A DNA stretch of 64,000 bases from JBOFOR01 sp051659545 (GTDB lineage: Bacteria; Bacillota; Clostridia; Peptostreptococcales; Peptostreptococcaceae), in the NCBI RefSeq assembly GCF_051659545.1, contig NZ_JBOFOR010000234.1:1-64000 (forward strand). Direction: 5' to 3'. Below the pieces are notes generated by a model. It was given only the letters and a program-made list of their open reading frames with translations, made no database searches and was not told where the DNA came from. A program made the position numbers and the translations under genes. Below are positions 44,770 through 52,908 of the stretch, piece after piece (within the stretch, counting starts at the first letter, position 1; the number at the start of each line of letters is the position of its first letter).

Positions 44770-45486
44770 TTATTCTACATTTGCATAGTTTATCTCTGTG
44801 ATTTGTGTATTTATTAATTGCTTGTTAATTTCTTCTTTGTCTTTAGCATTTCTTAGGTCTTTTTTCCCTTTAGCAAATCTAATTAAGCTCATATCTTTTT
44901 CTTCATCTTCTATAGATTTGTATGTTTGATCATCTGTTACTATTAATACACCTTGCTCTGATGGATAATATCCTATCCATGAATAACTTCCGTATTCTAA
45001 TGGTATTTCTTTTCCATTTATCTCTAATTTTTTATCTTCATTGTCATTATTAAAATATAAAGTTTTTTCACTATCGATATTTGGTATGCTTTCAAGCACT
45101 ATCGTTTCTATACTTCCACTCCCTGGATTTTTTAGTACTCGTAATACTTGGTCTTTTAACATCTTTTTTGCTGTCTCTTTAGTAATTATTAAATTTTTTT
45201 CTTCATAAAATAATTCTTTCCCGTCATCTCCCACTTCTACCTTTCCATTTTCATCTAAAAGTTTTCCTGTATTTGTAACTATTTTATATTTATAATCTTT
45301 TGTATACTTTGTATTATCTTTATAAACTTCTTTTCCTTTGTTTACACTCTCTGTATTACCACTTATTAAAATAGCATTAAATGGTCTTGGAGCACCTTGT
45401 AAGAAGTACTTTAGTCCCTGTTGAATTCCTACTACTAATAATATTATTGCTACTACACTTATTATCAATTTACTTGTTTTTTTCAT
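44770..45486 (-). CDS. Membrane-anchored extracellular protein of the ABC/two-component cluster
   Basis: A 238-residue protein with an N-terminal hydrophobic segment (about 6-25) and the rest outside the cell. There is no lipobox cysteine, so the segment is either an anchor or a signal peptide. It has no recognised domain; the mature part is charged and beta-strand-like. It is the first gene of the operon with ATPase, FtsX permease, regulator and kinase, so it may be an accessory or ligand-binding subunit. AAAGGAGA precedes the start. Confidence 0.75.
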   Translation of the reverse strand: MKKTSKLIISVVAIILLVVGIQQGLKYFLQGAPRPFNAILISGNTESVNKGKEVYKDNTKYTKDYKYKIVTNTGKLLDENGKVEVGDDGKELFYEEKNLIITKETAKKMLKDQVLRVLKNPGSGSIETIVLESIPNIDSEKTLYFNNDNEDKKLEINGKEIPLEYGSYSWIGYYPSEQGVLIVTDDQTYKSIEDEEKDMSLIRFAKGKKDLRNAKDKEEINKQLINTQITEINYANVE

Positions 45487-45559
45487 AAATAAAATCTCCT
45501 TTTCCTATTTCTTATATATACTTTACTTTAGATGTAGTTTTTAAACCATGACGTTAGAC

Positions 45560-45613
45560 TTACAATATAAAAAATAATCTTACTAATAAGTAAGATTATT
45601 TTTTATATTGTAA
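45560..45613. repeat. 25-base perfect inverted repeat upstream of the ABC/two-component operon
   Basis: Two perfect 25-base arms (45560-45584 and 45589-45613) around AATA. The arms carry A6/T6 runs, so RNA from either strand would form a terminator-like hairpin. It is 74 bases upstream of the start at 45486 and about 130 past the stop of the small gene at 45744, which already has its own hairpin. Confidence 0.85.
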
Positions 45614-45684
45614 CTACCTAGTAACATTATTAATATGAAAGTTTCTGCTGTATTGAATCTATTTAAAGTTATACGTATAAAATA

Positions 45685-45732
45685 AATCCTACATAGAATT
45701 AGCATATAAATCTGGCTATTCTATATAGGATT
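45685..45732 (-). terminator. Hairpin after the 79-residue protein gene
   Basis: AATCCTAnATAGAAT pairs with ATTCTATnTAGGATT (45685-45699 with 45718-45732, one mismatch) 11 bases beyond the stop at 45744. The U-run is weak. Confidence 0.6.
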
Positions 45733-45743
45733 CTATTAGTGAT

Positions 45744-45983
45744 TTAAAAAGTTTTTACTTCTCTTAAAATATTTATATAATTATCTGCAATTGAGTGTAT
45801 ATCTATATCTAGTTCAATTTCATCATATATTTCATACACATTATATGTAATTCTTTCTATGTATTCTTCATCATTCGCTTTTTCAGGTAGTATTGTTTTT
45901 ATGTAGTTTAGTAAGTTTTGATTTTCTTCTTCACCTTCAACTATAACTTTTAAAATTCTTTCATAACTACTTTGAGCAATCAT
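45744..45983 (-). CDS. Unknown small protein, 79 residues
   Basis: A soluble acidic protein of unknown function, predicted helical, with no signal or membrane segment. AAGGGGGA lies upstream of the ATG, which supports translation. It is followed by its own hairpin. The high content of Glu, Asp and Ile (YEIYDEIELDIDIH) gives no family clue. Confidence 0.65.
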   Translation of the reverse strand: MIAQSSYERILKVIVEGEEENQNLLNYIKTILPEKANDEEYIERITYNVYEIYDEIELDIDIHSIADNYINILREVKTF

Positions 45984-46068
45984 TTTTATATCCCCCTTAA
46001 TCCTTATTTATACTTAAATTATGGGGATATAATTGAATTTTAATACCTGTATTTAATAATTAATATTA

Positions 46069-46257
46069 TTATTTTTTATCTAATTTAGTAAGTACTCCAT
46101 CAATTAATTCTCTCTCTTGTGTATGCTCTTTTCTTTGTTCCGGTGTAATTGATGTATTTACTTGTCTTAAATATTCATTTTCTATTTCTTTACTATAATT
46201 TTTTATTGCTTTTTTTATTAAACTTATTTGATCATTGTCTAGTTTTAAAGTTTTCAT
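46069..46257 (-). CDS. Unknown small protein, 62 residues
   Basis: A small charged helical protein (residues 8-60 show helix-turn-helix spacing of hydrophobics, with ITPEQRKEHTQERELID in the second half). No family is recognised. The start is preceded by AAGGGAG. It lies between the 79-residue gene and a peptide deformylase gene, with 85 and 170 base gaps, so it is probably monocistronic. Confidence 0.6.
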   Translation of the reverse strand: MKTLKLDNDQISLIKKAIKNYSKEIENEYLRQVNTSITPEQRKEHTQERELIDGVLTKLDKK

Positions 46258-46427
46258 TGTTATTAATCTCCCTTACATTTTTAATTAGTTTTATAATGTC
46301 GGTCTATTAATGTCTATATTTTTAGCTTAATTGAATTTAGCAATTTATCTATATTATTCATTCTTCTTTAGTAGTTGAAATACCTTCTTTTTATCTTATT
46401 TAAATTCATTATAAAATTAATATTTTA

Positions 46428-46838
46428 TTAGATTATTATACCTTCAAAATGATCTACTTCATGTTGAATAATTTGCGCTGTAAATCCCGTAAATATTTGT
46501 TTATGCTTATTAAAATTTATATCTAGATATTCTACTTCTATAGTTTCATATCTCGTTGTTTTTCTGCAACCTGTTAAAGATAAACAACTTTCTTCCGCTT
46601 CATAAGGCTTATCCTTTTTTAGTATAAGTGGATTTACCATAGGAATTATTATATTACCTACACTAAATACCAATATGCGTTTTTTTGCTCCTATCATATT
46701 AGCTGCTAGCCCAACACAATGTTCTAAGTTTGATCTTAATGTATCTATTAAATCATTAATCACTTCTACATCCTCTTTTGTTGCTAGTTCTGATTTTTGC
46801 TCTAAAAATGATATATCCTTTACAATTGTTCTTATCAT
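46428..46838 (-). CDS. Peptide deformylase-like protein
   Basis: A 136-residue metalloenzyme of the deformylase family, which removes the formyl group from nascent proteins. The three motifs are present with changes: GLAANMIG (usual GLAAPQxG), ESCLSL (usual EGCLS; metal Cys) and HEVDHFEG (metal His pair and catalytic Glu). It is shorter than the common 150-170 residue housekeeping form. Because motif 1 differs from that of the main enzyme, it may be a secondary or specialised copy; the housekeeping gene would be outside the window. Confidence 0.85.
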   Translation of the reverse strand: MIRTIVKDISFLEQKSELATKEDVEVINDLIDTLRSNLEHCVGLAANMIGAKKRILVFSVGNIIIPMVNPLILKKDKPYEAEESCLSLTGCRKTTRYETIEVEYLDINFNKHKQIFTGFTAQIIQHEVDHFEGIII

Positions 46839-46915
46839 TGATATTCCAACCTTTCTATTTTGGTCTTAATTAATATAAGTTTGCATTCTATACACTAAGA
46901 TTATACTCTAATGAA

Positions 46916-47725
46916 TTATTTTAGTGTATACATATTTGTTTCTAATAGGTCTTCCATAACGTCCAAGTGCCTATTTTTACCTATTAGTATTATAGGTATA
47001 TCAACCATATTAGCTAATTTTATTGCATAATCCTTGAAGTATGACTCTCTATCTTTAGATACAACAACCTTAGTTCTAGCCGCTCCTAAATTATTATCTA
47101 CAACTTCTTTCATAGCCTCAAATATTTCAAATATTATCCTACCTCTATTTTCTATACTTCCACCGTATTCATCTTCTCTTTTATTATAATATGGTGATAA
47201 GAATTGACTTAATAAGTAGCCATGACCACCATGTATTTCAACTCCATCAAATCCTGATGCTTTTACTCTCGCTATAGCCTTAGCATAAGCCTCCACTAAA
47301 TATTTTATTTCTTCTTTAGTAATTTCTTTTGCCCACGTTCCAGTAGTTTCATTTTGTATAGTCGATGGTCCCCATATAGTTCTTTCTCCTACATTGAAGT
47401 TAGTCATAAATCCACCGTAAACTATTTGCATTATTATATTAGAGCCTAGGCTATGAATTTTATCTGTAAATTCCTTATACTCTGGTATAAAAGAATCATC
47501 ATATATACCCATCATTCCAGGATTTGGTTGCTCATCTTCCGTAACAAATGCATATCCTGTTATTATAGTTCCTACTCCACCTTTTGCTAGTTCTTCATAT
47601 ATATTAAAAAGTTCTGGTGTCATATGGCCTTTTTCATCTGCTAAATCTTCCCATAATGCACCTCTTATAAATCTATTTTTCATTTCCATGTTTAATAGTT
47701 TAGTTTTATCAAATAAAGTTTTCAC
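46916..47725 (-). pseudogene. Old-yellow-enzyme-type NADH:flavin oxidoreductase, decayed
   Basis: Residues 1-215 are a normal FMN barrel of the old-yellow-enzyme family, including the catalytic pair in EIHGGHGYLLSQFLSPYYN. After FEAMKEVVD (about 217) the sequence jumps almost directly to a segment normally about 45-50 residues further on (ESYFKDYAIKLANMVDIPIIL), and the protein stops at 269 instead of the usual 340-380, without the C-terminal FMN-phosphate site and cysteine-rich end. The reading frame is open but the enzyme should not fold or bind FMN normally. It is divergent from an HxlR regulator, the usual pairing for such oxidoreductases. Confidence 0.75.
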
Positions 47726-47796
47726 ATTTATACCTCCTACTATTTTGCGATTTCTGATTTAAGTATAATATTTGATGCTTTATTTTGATAGTATGC

Positions 47797-47848
47797 ACTT
47801 TTCGGTAAGTGCATTACATCCTTTTTAATATAATACTTACCTAAAAGT
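47797..47848. promoter_or_regulatory. Paired inverted operators between the OYE remnant and HxlR gene
   Basis: ACTTACCGAAAAGT (minus strand, 47810-47797) and ACTTACCTAAAAGT (plus strand, 47835-47848) are inverted copies with 13 of 14 matches. Each copy also sits in its own short inverted repeat (ATGCACTT/AAGTGCAT; AATACT/AGTATT). The location fits an HxlR operator pair. Confidence 0.6.
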
Positions 47849-47917
47849 TAGTATTATATTAATAGAGAAAATAGCTTAAAATAGATAGTATTATTTAATA
47901 TATAATGGGTTGATTTT

Positions 47918-48235
47918 TTGATTATAAAAGATAACAAAAAATATGTATGTAAATTAGATTGGGCCTTTGATATTATACGCGGAAAATGGAAATCTATCAT
48001 ACTTTGCCATTTGCTTGATGGTACTAAGAGATTTTTAGAATTACAAAGAATCACTCACGGAGTTAGTCATAAAGTCCTAAATGAAAAACTAAAAGAACTA
48101 GAAGACGATGGATTAATATGTAAGAAAGTTTATGATGAGCTACCTCCTAGAGTAGAATATTACCTTACTGAAAAAGGAAAAGAATATGCTAACATTTTAA
48201 AACAAATAGAATTACTTGGAGAAAAATACTTTTAA
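47918..48235 (+). CDS. HxlR-family transcriptional regulator
   Basis: A 105-residue winged-helix protein. Features are the N-terminal redox-type Cys11 in YVCKLDWAF, RGKWKSIILCHL (helix 2), the recognition region GVSHKVLNEKLKELEDDGL and the wing VYDELPPRVEYYLTEKG. The family regulates oxidoreductase and aldehyde/quinone detoxification genes. The start is TTG at 47918, with no strong ribosome binding site and no in-frame ATG; the true start could differ by a few codons. It is divergent from the decayed oxidoreductase gene. Confidence 0.87.
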   Translation: MIIKDNKKYVCKLDWAFDIIRGKWKSIILCHLLDGTKRFLELQRITHGVSHKVLNEKLKELEDDGLICKKVYDELPPRVEYYLTEKGKEYANILKQIELLGEKYF

Positions 48236-48248
48236 TTATTACTCTAAA

Positions 48249-48277
48249 ACACCCCGTCGTTAAATACGACGGGGTGT
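48249..48277. terminator. GC-rich bidirectional terminator
   Basis: A perfect 12-base stem ACACCCCGTCGT/ACGACGGGGTGT with a TAAAT loop lies between the HxlR gene (+) and the phospho-beta-glucosidase gene (-). It is unusually GC-rich for this window. Confidence 0.92.
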
Positions 48278-48281
48278 AAAA

Positions 48282-49721
48282 TTAATCTAATGCTTCACCA
48301 TTAATTTTTATTATATTTTTATACCAATAAAAAGACTTTTTCTTGTATCTTTTTAACGTTCCATTTCCTTCATTATCTTTATCTACATATATAAATCCAT
48401 AACGCTTTTTCATTTCACCAGTAGATGCACTTACTAAATCAATACATCCCCAAGTTGTATATCCAAGCATATCAACACCGTCTATATTGATAGCATCTCT
48501 CATTGCTTTTATATGTTCTTTTAGATAATTTATACGATAGTCATCGTTTATATTTCCATTTTCATCAATTGAATCAATTGCTCCTAATCCATTTTCTGCA
48601 ACAAATAGTGGTTTTTGATAACGATCATATAAACTATTTAATGTAATACGGAATCCTAATGGATCTATTTGCCATCCCCATTCACTTGCTTCTAAATACT
48701 GGTTTCTTAATGTTGGAAATACATTTCCTTCAGTTAACTTACTTATCTCTGGGTCTGCACTTGTTAACTGGCTATTATAATAAGATAATGATATAAAATC
48801 TACAGTATGTTTCTTAAGTAAATCTTTATCTCCATCTGCCATAACTGGCATAATACCCTTTTGTTCCATTTCCTTTAGAGCATAGTTAGGATAATAACCT
48901 CTAGCTTGTACATCTACAAAGAAATATGCTTCTCTGTCACATTTGTAAGCTTTCCAAATATCATTCGGATGACAAGTGTTTGGATAAGTACTACCTGCTG
49001 CAATCATACACCCTACTTTATTTTCTGGATCTACTTCATGAGCAATTTTAGTTGCAATAGCACTTGCTACAAGTTCATGATGTATAGCTTGATATTGAGT
49101 TTTTTCAAAATTCTCTCCATCTTCTACTAATAAGCCTGCCCCCATAAATGGTAAATGTAAAATCATATTAATTTCATTAAATGTTATCCAGTGTTTTACT
49201 AAACCTTTATAGCGTCTAAATATTACATTACATAAATTTTCATAGAAACCTATAAGTTTTCTATTTTTCCATCCCCCATACTCTTTTATAAGGTGAATTG
49301 GACAATCAAAATGAGTAATTGTAACTAAAGGCTCTATTCCATGTTTTTTACACTCTTTAAATACTTCTTCATAAAATAGTAATCCTTCTTCATTTGGATG
49401 CTCTTCATCACCATTTGGAAAAATACGGCTCCATCCTATACTCATACGATATACTTTAAATCCCATTTCTGCAAATAAAGCTATATCTTCTTTAAATCTA
49501 TGATACATATCTATTGCTTCTTTAGCTGGATAATAATCCTCATCATTAAAATCTAGCATTTTTTTAGTTCCATCCATTACAGAAAATCTATTTTCTCCAT
49601 ATGGAATAACATCAACATTTGCTAGGCCTCTACCGCCTTCATTGTATCCGCCTTCACATTGGTTAGCAGCTGTAGCTCCTCCCCATAAAAAATCGTTTGG
49701 AAATATATTATTATTATTCAT
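48282..49721 (-). CDS. bglA: 6-phospho-beta-glucosidase (GH1)
   Basis: A 479-residue cytoplasmic glycosidase of family GH1 that splits phosphorylated beta-glucosides into glucose 6-phosphate and the aglycone. The acid/base Glu is in WITFNEINM (about 180) and the nucleophile Glu in LFVAENGLGA (about 372). The N-terminal FLWGGATAANQCEGG is the family opening. It is last in the licT-bglF-bglA operon, 16 bases after the transporter, so its substrate is delivered already phosphorylated. Confidence 0.95.
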   Translation of the reverse strand: MNNNNIFPNDFLWGGATAANQCEGGYNEGGRGLANVDVIPYGENRFSVMDGTKKMLDFNDEDYYPAKEAIDMYHRFKEDIALFAEMGFKVYRMSIGWSRIFPNGDEEHPNEEGLLFYEEVFKECKKHGIEPLVTITHFDCPIHLIKEYGGWKNRKLIGFYENLCNVIFRRYKGLVKHWITFNEINMILHLPFMGAGLLVEDGENFEKTQYQAIHHELVASAIATKIAHEVDPENKVGCMIAAGSTYPNTCHPNDIWKAYKCDREAYFFVDVQARGYYPNYALKEMEQKGIMPVMADGDKDLLKKHTVDFISLSYYNSQLTSADPEISKLTEGNVFPTLRNQYLEASEWGWQIDPLGFRITLNSLYDRYQKPLFVAENGLGAIDSIDENGNINDDYRINYLKEHIKAMRDAINIDGVDMLGYTTWGCIDLVSASTGEMKKRYGFIYVDKDNEGNGTLKRYKKKSFYWYKNIIKINGEALD

Positions 49722-49737
49722 AAAATCAACCTCTCTT

Positions 49738-51666
49738 CTAAGATATAATTGTAATTAAGTCATTACTATTTTTAGATAATCCACTTTCTACAATATCAAA
49801 GTATTGTTCTGAATTAGTAACTATTACTGGTGTGATAGTTGAGTATCCTGAATTTTCAATTTCATTTATATCAAATTCTAATAATTTATCTCCTATTTCT
49901 ACCAAATCCCCTTCTTTCACTTTAGGGCTAAAGTGCTTACCTTGTAAGTTAACCGTATTCATACCTACATGTATTAAAATCTCTACACCACTTTCACTAG
50001 TTAATCCAATTGCATGATGTGTTGGGAATAAGATTGTAACCTTCCCCTTTACTGGTGATTTAACTAAACCTTCAGATGGTTTTATCGCCAAACCTTTTCC
50101 TAATATCCCTTGTGCAAATGCATCATCTGGAACTTCACTTAGTTTTATTATTTCACCTTCTATTGGTATCTTTACTTCTTCTTTTCCTATAGTCATAGCT
50201 ATTTCATCTTGATTTTTATCTTTAACTTCTTCAATCTCAATTTTTTTATCTTCTTTTACATCTTCTTTATATAACATCATAGTCATTATAAACGCAACAA
50301 CCATCGCAATAACTGCACCAATTATCCCAACCATTAAGTTATCTAAACTATTAGTTGCAGGATCTATCATTGCAGGTAATTCAAATATCCCTAATCCACC
50401 TATTATGAATTCTTTTAAATCTGAAAATCCTAAATATGCTCCTGCTATACCTGATGCTATACAACTTATTATAAATGGTTTTTTAAGCGGTAAAAGTATA
50501 CCGTATATTGCAGGTTCTGTAACTCCAAATATACTTGATATAGCCGATGGAATACATAACGCTTTTAACTTTTTATCTTTTGTCTTAATCATTATAGCTA
50601 CAACAACAGCTGTCGTTGCAAATGTAGCTCCAAAGAAAGGCATCATTACGTTGTCATATCCTATTGTAGATATGTTATTTATATAAACTGGAAGGAATCC
50701 CCAGTGTATACCAAATATAACTAATATTTGCCATGAGAATCCAATTATTGCCCCTGCAATTAATGGTGAAAACTCACGAATAGATATTATTGTATTAGTA
50801 ACCATTGTAGATGAATAAGTAGCTAAAGGTCCTATAAATATAACACCTAATACTAGTGAAAATAATAAAGTTAACATTGGTACAAAGAAAAATTTAAGTA
50901 ATTCTGGAACTAACTTATCAAATATTTTTTCAAACTTTGCTGCTACAAAACATATAAATATTACAGGCATTACAGTTGATGTATAATCCATTGATACAAT
51001 CGGAATCCCTAAGAATTCTAAATATACTGGTGATGCAAAACTCGTGCCTTGAAACAGTGTATATAAAGGTTCTAATGTTGATGCTATAGCACTTTGCTGA
51101 ATAGACGGATAACATATAGTTATTCCTATTAATAAACCAACAAAAGGCTTTAATCCGAATTTTTGAGCTGATGTATAACCTAGGATTATAGGCAGATACA
51201 TAAATATTGCATCTCCAATTGCATTTAATACAATATAAGTTCCACTATCTGGACTAATCCAACTAAATGCACTAAATAACGCTAAAAATCCTTTTATCAT
51301 CCCTGCTGCAGTAAGTACAGCTAAAATAGGTTGGAATATTCCTGATATAACATCAATAATTTTATCAAATAATTTTTTATCTTCATTTTCTGTATTTTGC
51401 TCTTCAGCTTGAGAAGAAAAATCTGCAATCTTACAAATTTCTTCATAAACTTTAGATACATGGTTACCTATAACTACTTGATATTGACCAGCTGATTTTA
51501 AAACTGTAACAACACCATCCATGTTTTTTAACACTTCATCATTTGCTTTTGACTCATCATTTAATTTAAATCTTAATCTAGTTACACAATGATTTAAACT
51601 CTTAATATTTGATTTTCCACCAATATTTTCTATTATATCTTTTGCTAATTGTTCATATTTTCTCAT
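49738..51666 (-). CDS. bglF: PTS beta-glucoside EIIBCA
   Basis: A 642-residue fused transporter: EIIB (1-90; phosphorylated Cys near 26 in NHCVTRLRF), EIIC (about 105-460, around ten membrane segments, with GVTEPAIYGILLPLKKP) and EIIA of the glucose type (about 500-642; phosphorylated His in EILIHVGMNTV). A longer frame starts at 51681, but GGAGGAA lies 9 bases before the ATG at 51666. Expression should be controlled by LicT through the RAT in the operon leader and perhaps a second RAT-like site just upstream of this gene. Confidence 0.95.
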   Translation of the reverse strand: MRKYEQLAKDIIENIGGKSNIKSLNHCVTRLRFKLNDESKANDEVLKNMDGVVTVLKSAGQYQVVIGNHVSKVYEEICKIADFSSQAEEQNTENEDKKLFDKIIDVISGIFQPILAVLTAAGMIKGFLALFSAFSWISPDSGTYIVLNAIGDAIFMYLPIILGYTSAQKFGLKPFVGLLIGITICYPSIQQSAIASTLEPLYTLFQGTSFASPVYLEFLGIPIVSMDYTSTVMPVIFICFVAAKFEKIFDKLVPELLKFFFVPMLTLLFSLVLGVIFIGPLATYSSTMVTNTIISIREFSPLIAGAIIGFSWQILVIFGIHWGFLPVYINNISTIGYDNVMMPFFGATFATTAVVVAIMIKTKDKKLKALCIPSAISSIFGVTEPAIYGILLPLKKPFIISCIASGIAGAYLGFSDLKEFIIGGLGIFELPAMIDPATNSLDNLMVGIIGAVIAMVVAFIMTMMLYKEDVKEDKKIEIEEVKDKNQDEIAMTIGKEEVKIPIEGEIIKLSEVPDDAFAQGILGKGLAIKPSEGLVKSPVKGKVTILFPTHHAIGLTSESGVEILIHVGMNTVNLQGKHFSPKVKEGDLVEIGDKLLEFDINEIENSGYSTITPVIVTNSEQYFDIVESGLSKNSNDLITIIS

Positions 51667-51710
51667 TTTAAATTCCTCCATCTCTTCACATCTTTAGTAT
51701 GAAATCTGAA

Positions 51711-51737
51711 GGTTTAGCCAACTTAATGTCACTATCC
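51711..51737 (-). promoter_or_regulatory. Second RAT-like element between licT and bglF
   Basis: On the minus strand, GGATAGTGACA...GGCTAAACC (51737-51711) resembles the LicT-binding RAT at 52731-52759, but is 27 rather than 29 bases. No U-run terminator follows; only a short CTTCA/TGAAG hairpin is seen before the bglF ribosome binding site. Confidence 0.5.
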
Positions 51738-51801
51738 AATATAAAAAATAATAGTTATTTTGATATACCTCCTTTTTAATTTTACATTTTATATAATATA
51801 A

Positions 51802-52641
51802 TTAGCTTGTTTTATTCATAATTTTGGCAATATGAATAGTTAAATATAATTTTTCTTCATTAGAAATAATATACTTATACTTCTTATAAATAAACTCGCT
51901 AATTTTATTGACACATTTATATGATTCTTGATACTTTGACTTCATAATTTCAAGTAAACTATCATCCTCATCGTCCTCATAAGTTTTTTTAGATATAAGC
52001 CTTTGTGCAAAAAACTTTATATGAGTGGTAAACCTATAAAAATAAACTGACTCTTCATCAAACTTTATATTTAAATAATATCTAACGATATTAAGTATCT
52101 CTTGCATAACTATTGTAATATCATACATATTTGTTAAGCTTTCATCCATTAAACTGTTGGCAATATGTATTGCTATAAATCCAGCCTCATCTGTTGGTAA
52201 TTCATAGTTTAATTTTCTCTTGATTATCTTTAATCCTTCTAATCCTACTTCAAATTCATCTTTATAAAATCTCTTTATATCCCAAACTATAGGATTCTTT
52301 ACATTTATTCCATCTTTAGATCTCTCAACTGCATTGCATATATGATCGCTCAATGAAATTATTAAATTTTCACTTAGCTTTTTTCCTAAATTAAGTTTTG
52401 CATATTTAATAATTTCATCTGCCACTTCAATATACTCTATAGGTAAATCCATCATAAGTTCTTTGAACTTATGATTCATACTTTTATCTGATAGCATAAA
52501 TACCTTATCTACCATATTTTTATCTATTATATCTCCTGGGCGTTTCTTAAAAGCAATTCCTCTACCCATTACTACTTGTTCTTTTTTATTTTCATCTAAT
52601 ATAACGACTACATTGTTATTTAGTATTTTATTAATAATCAT
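51802..52641 (-). CDS. licT: BglG/LicT-family transcription antiterminator
   Basis: A 279-residue RNA-binding antiterminator. The CAT RNA-binding domain is residues 1-55 (NNNVVVILDENKKEQVVMGRG), followed by PRD1 (about 65-170; conserved His in SDHICNAVE and the region LPIEYIEVADEI) and PRD2 (about 175-279; His in IHIAKIM). When active it binds the RAT in its own leader and prevents termination; BglF-dependent phosphorylation of PRD1 turns it off without substrate. First gene of the operon. Confidence 0.95.
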   Translation of the reverse strand: MIINKILNNNVVVILDENKKEQVVMGRGIAFKKRPGDIIDKNMVDKVFMLSDKSMNHKFKELMMDLPIEYIEVADEIIKYAKLNLGKKLSENLIISLSDHICNAVERSKDGINVKNPIVWDIKRFYKDEFEVGLEGLKIIKRKLNYELPTDEAGFIAIHIANSLMDESLTNMYDITIVMQEILNIVRYYLNIKFDEESVYFYRFTTHIKFFAQRLISKKTYEDDEDDSLLEIMKSKYQESYKCVNKISEFIYKKYKYIISNEEKLYLTIHIAKIMNKTS

Positions 52642-52660
52642 AAATATTCCTCCTAAACAA

Positions 52661-52759
52661 AAAACCTACATACCTCGAGATAATAAATCAATATATATAC
52701 TTATATATTTTTATTATTTCGAGGTATATAGGTTTAGCTTGTTTATACAATAACTATCC
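52661..52759 (-). promoter_or_regulatory. LicT-binding RAT and overlapping terminator
   Basis: The minus strand carries a 29-base RAT at 52759-52731 (GGATAGTTATTG ... AAGCTAAACC), matching the BglG/LicT consensus ends. Its last bases are the start of a long terminator stem: 52735-52710 pairs with 52687-52662 (AAACCTATATACCTCG... with ...CGAGGTATGTAGGTTT, few mismatches) followed by UUUUUUG. The two structures exclude each other, as in the B. subtilis bglPH leader. Confidence 0.93.
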
Positions 52760-52780
52760 TAATTTGATATCATTTTCTAA

Positions 52781-52809
52781 ATTATATCATAAAAATACAT
52801 TTCGTGCAA
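52781..52809 (-). promoter_or_regulatory. Promoter of the licT-bglF-bglA operon
   Basis: TTGCAC (52809-52804), a 17-base spacer and TATAAT (52786-52781) on the minus strand start the transcript just before the RAT. No good cre match was found here. Confidence 0.85.
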
Positions 52810-52855
52810 ACACTTTCCAAAGTTATGTGATTATACATTTAAATAATTTAATTAT

Positions 52856-52895
52856 GTTAAAAAGGTATTGATTGCTTAATCAATACCTTTTTAAC
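52856..52895 (-). terminator. Terminator after the small membrane protein gene
   Basis: A perfect 18-base stem (52856-52873 with 52878-52895) with a GCTT loop and AAAAA/TTTTT in the arms lies 13 bases past the stop at 52909. A similar hairpin with the core AAAGGTATTG is at 63931-63962. Confidence 0.9.
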
Positions 52896-52908
52896 ATATT
52901 ATTATATA

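Noticed and set aside
39681..45486. BceRS-BceAB bacitracin-type module
   Set aside because: The permease is an 808-residue double FtsX protein with two extracellular domains rather than the 10-segment BceB form, and the kinase has a sizeable extracellular domain.
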